Below, one piece after another: positions 5,451-5,465 of a DNA stretch of 5,465 nt. Position 1 is the stretch's first letter. Every line of letters starts with the position of its first letter. Below the pieces are notes generated by a model. It was not told the origin of the DNA, did no database searches, and was given only the letters and a program-made list of their open reading frames with translations. The position numbers and the translations under genes are program-made. Source of the stretch: Candidatus Dojkabacteria bacterium UBA5232. Lineage in GTDB: Bacteria; Patescibacteriota; Dojkabacteria; SC72. Location of the stretch: positions 1-5,465 of the forward strand of contig DHUO01000016.1 in the NCBI GenBank assembly GCA_002409215.1, given 5' to 3'.

Positions 5451-5465
5451 AGATATTAATGCTCC

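Noticed and set aside
1..5465. CRISPR array, transposon, tRNA or rRNA
   Set aside because: I found no regularly spaced repeats, no terminal inverted repeats with a transposase, and no cloverleaf-like or rRNA-like sequence. Nearly all of the window is coding, and the only sizeable gap is 69 nt.

Overview
The window is AT-rich bacterial DNA, densely packed with seven protein genes on both strands. I see no RNA gene, CRISPR array or mobile element. Standard stop codons are used, and TGA ends the polysaccharide deacetylase gene, so UGA is not read as sense here. Several traits fit a small-genome, probably anaerobic or microaerophilic bacterium: low G+C, short or overlapping junctions, few clear Shine-Dalgarno sites, a superoxide reductase, and a two-domain Cys-containing surface protein beside a sortase. 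The surface-protein layout recalls candidate-phyla (Patescibacteria, perhaps Microgenomates-like) genomes. That assignment is inference, and a low-G+C Firmicute is not excluded.

Left part (2-3056, + strand): the 3' two thirds of a NifS/IscS cysteine desulfurase, then an IscU scaffold 18 nt later, then a 614-residue membrane-anchored protein whose start overlaps iscU by 17 nt. The first two form a minimal Fe-S cluster assembly pair: sulfur donor plus scaffold. The third has a C-terminal NodB polysaccharide deacetylase domain after about 360 unrecognised extracytoplasmic residues. It has no obvious link to Fe-S assembly, although it appears translationally coupled to iscU.

Middle (3057-3790): a two-iron desulfoferrodoxin/superoxide reductase on the minus strand converges on the deacetylase gene. 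It diverges from a small PspC-domain membrane protein on the plus strand. The 69-nt divergent spacer is almost pure AT and holds several -10-like hexamers. The genes for superoxide removal and membrane stress therefore sit back to back.

Right part (3791-5465, - strand): a secreted surface protein (N-terminal hydrophobic segments, two beta-sandwich domains each with a Cys pair, a Pro-rich then strongly acidic stalk, and a C-terminal membrane anchor) followed by an overlapping sortase gene. The pair looks like a surface-display operon, yet the surface protein has no recognisable C-terminal LPXTG-type signal. A perfect 11-bp inverted repeat lies just inside the sortase coding region.

Most worth a second look: the uncharacterised N-terminal region of the deacetylase and its overlap with iscU, the sortase paired with a protein lacking a sorting motif, and the hairpin near the sortase start.
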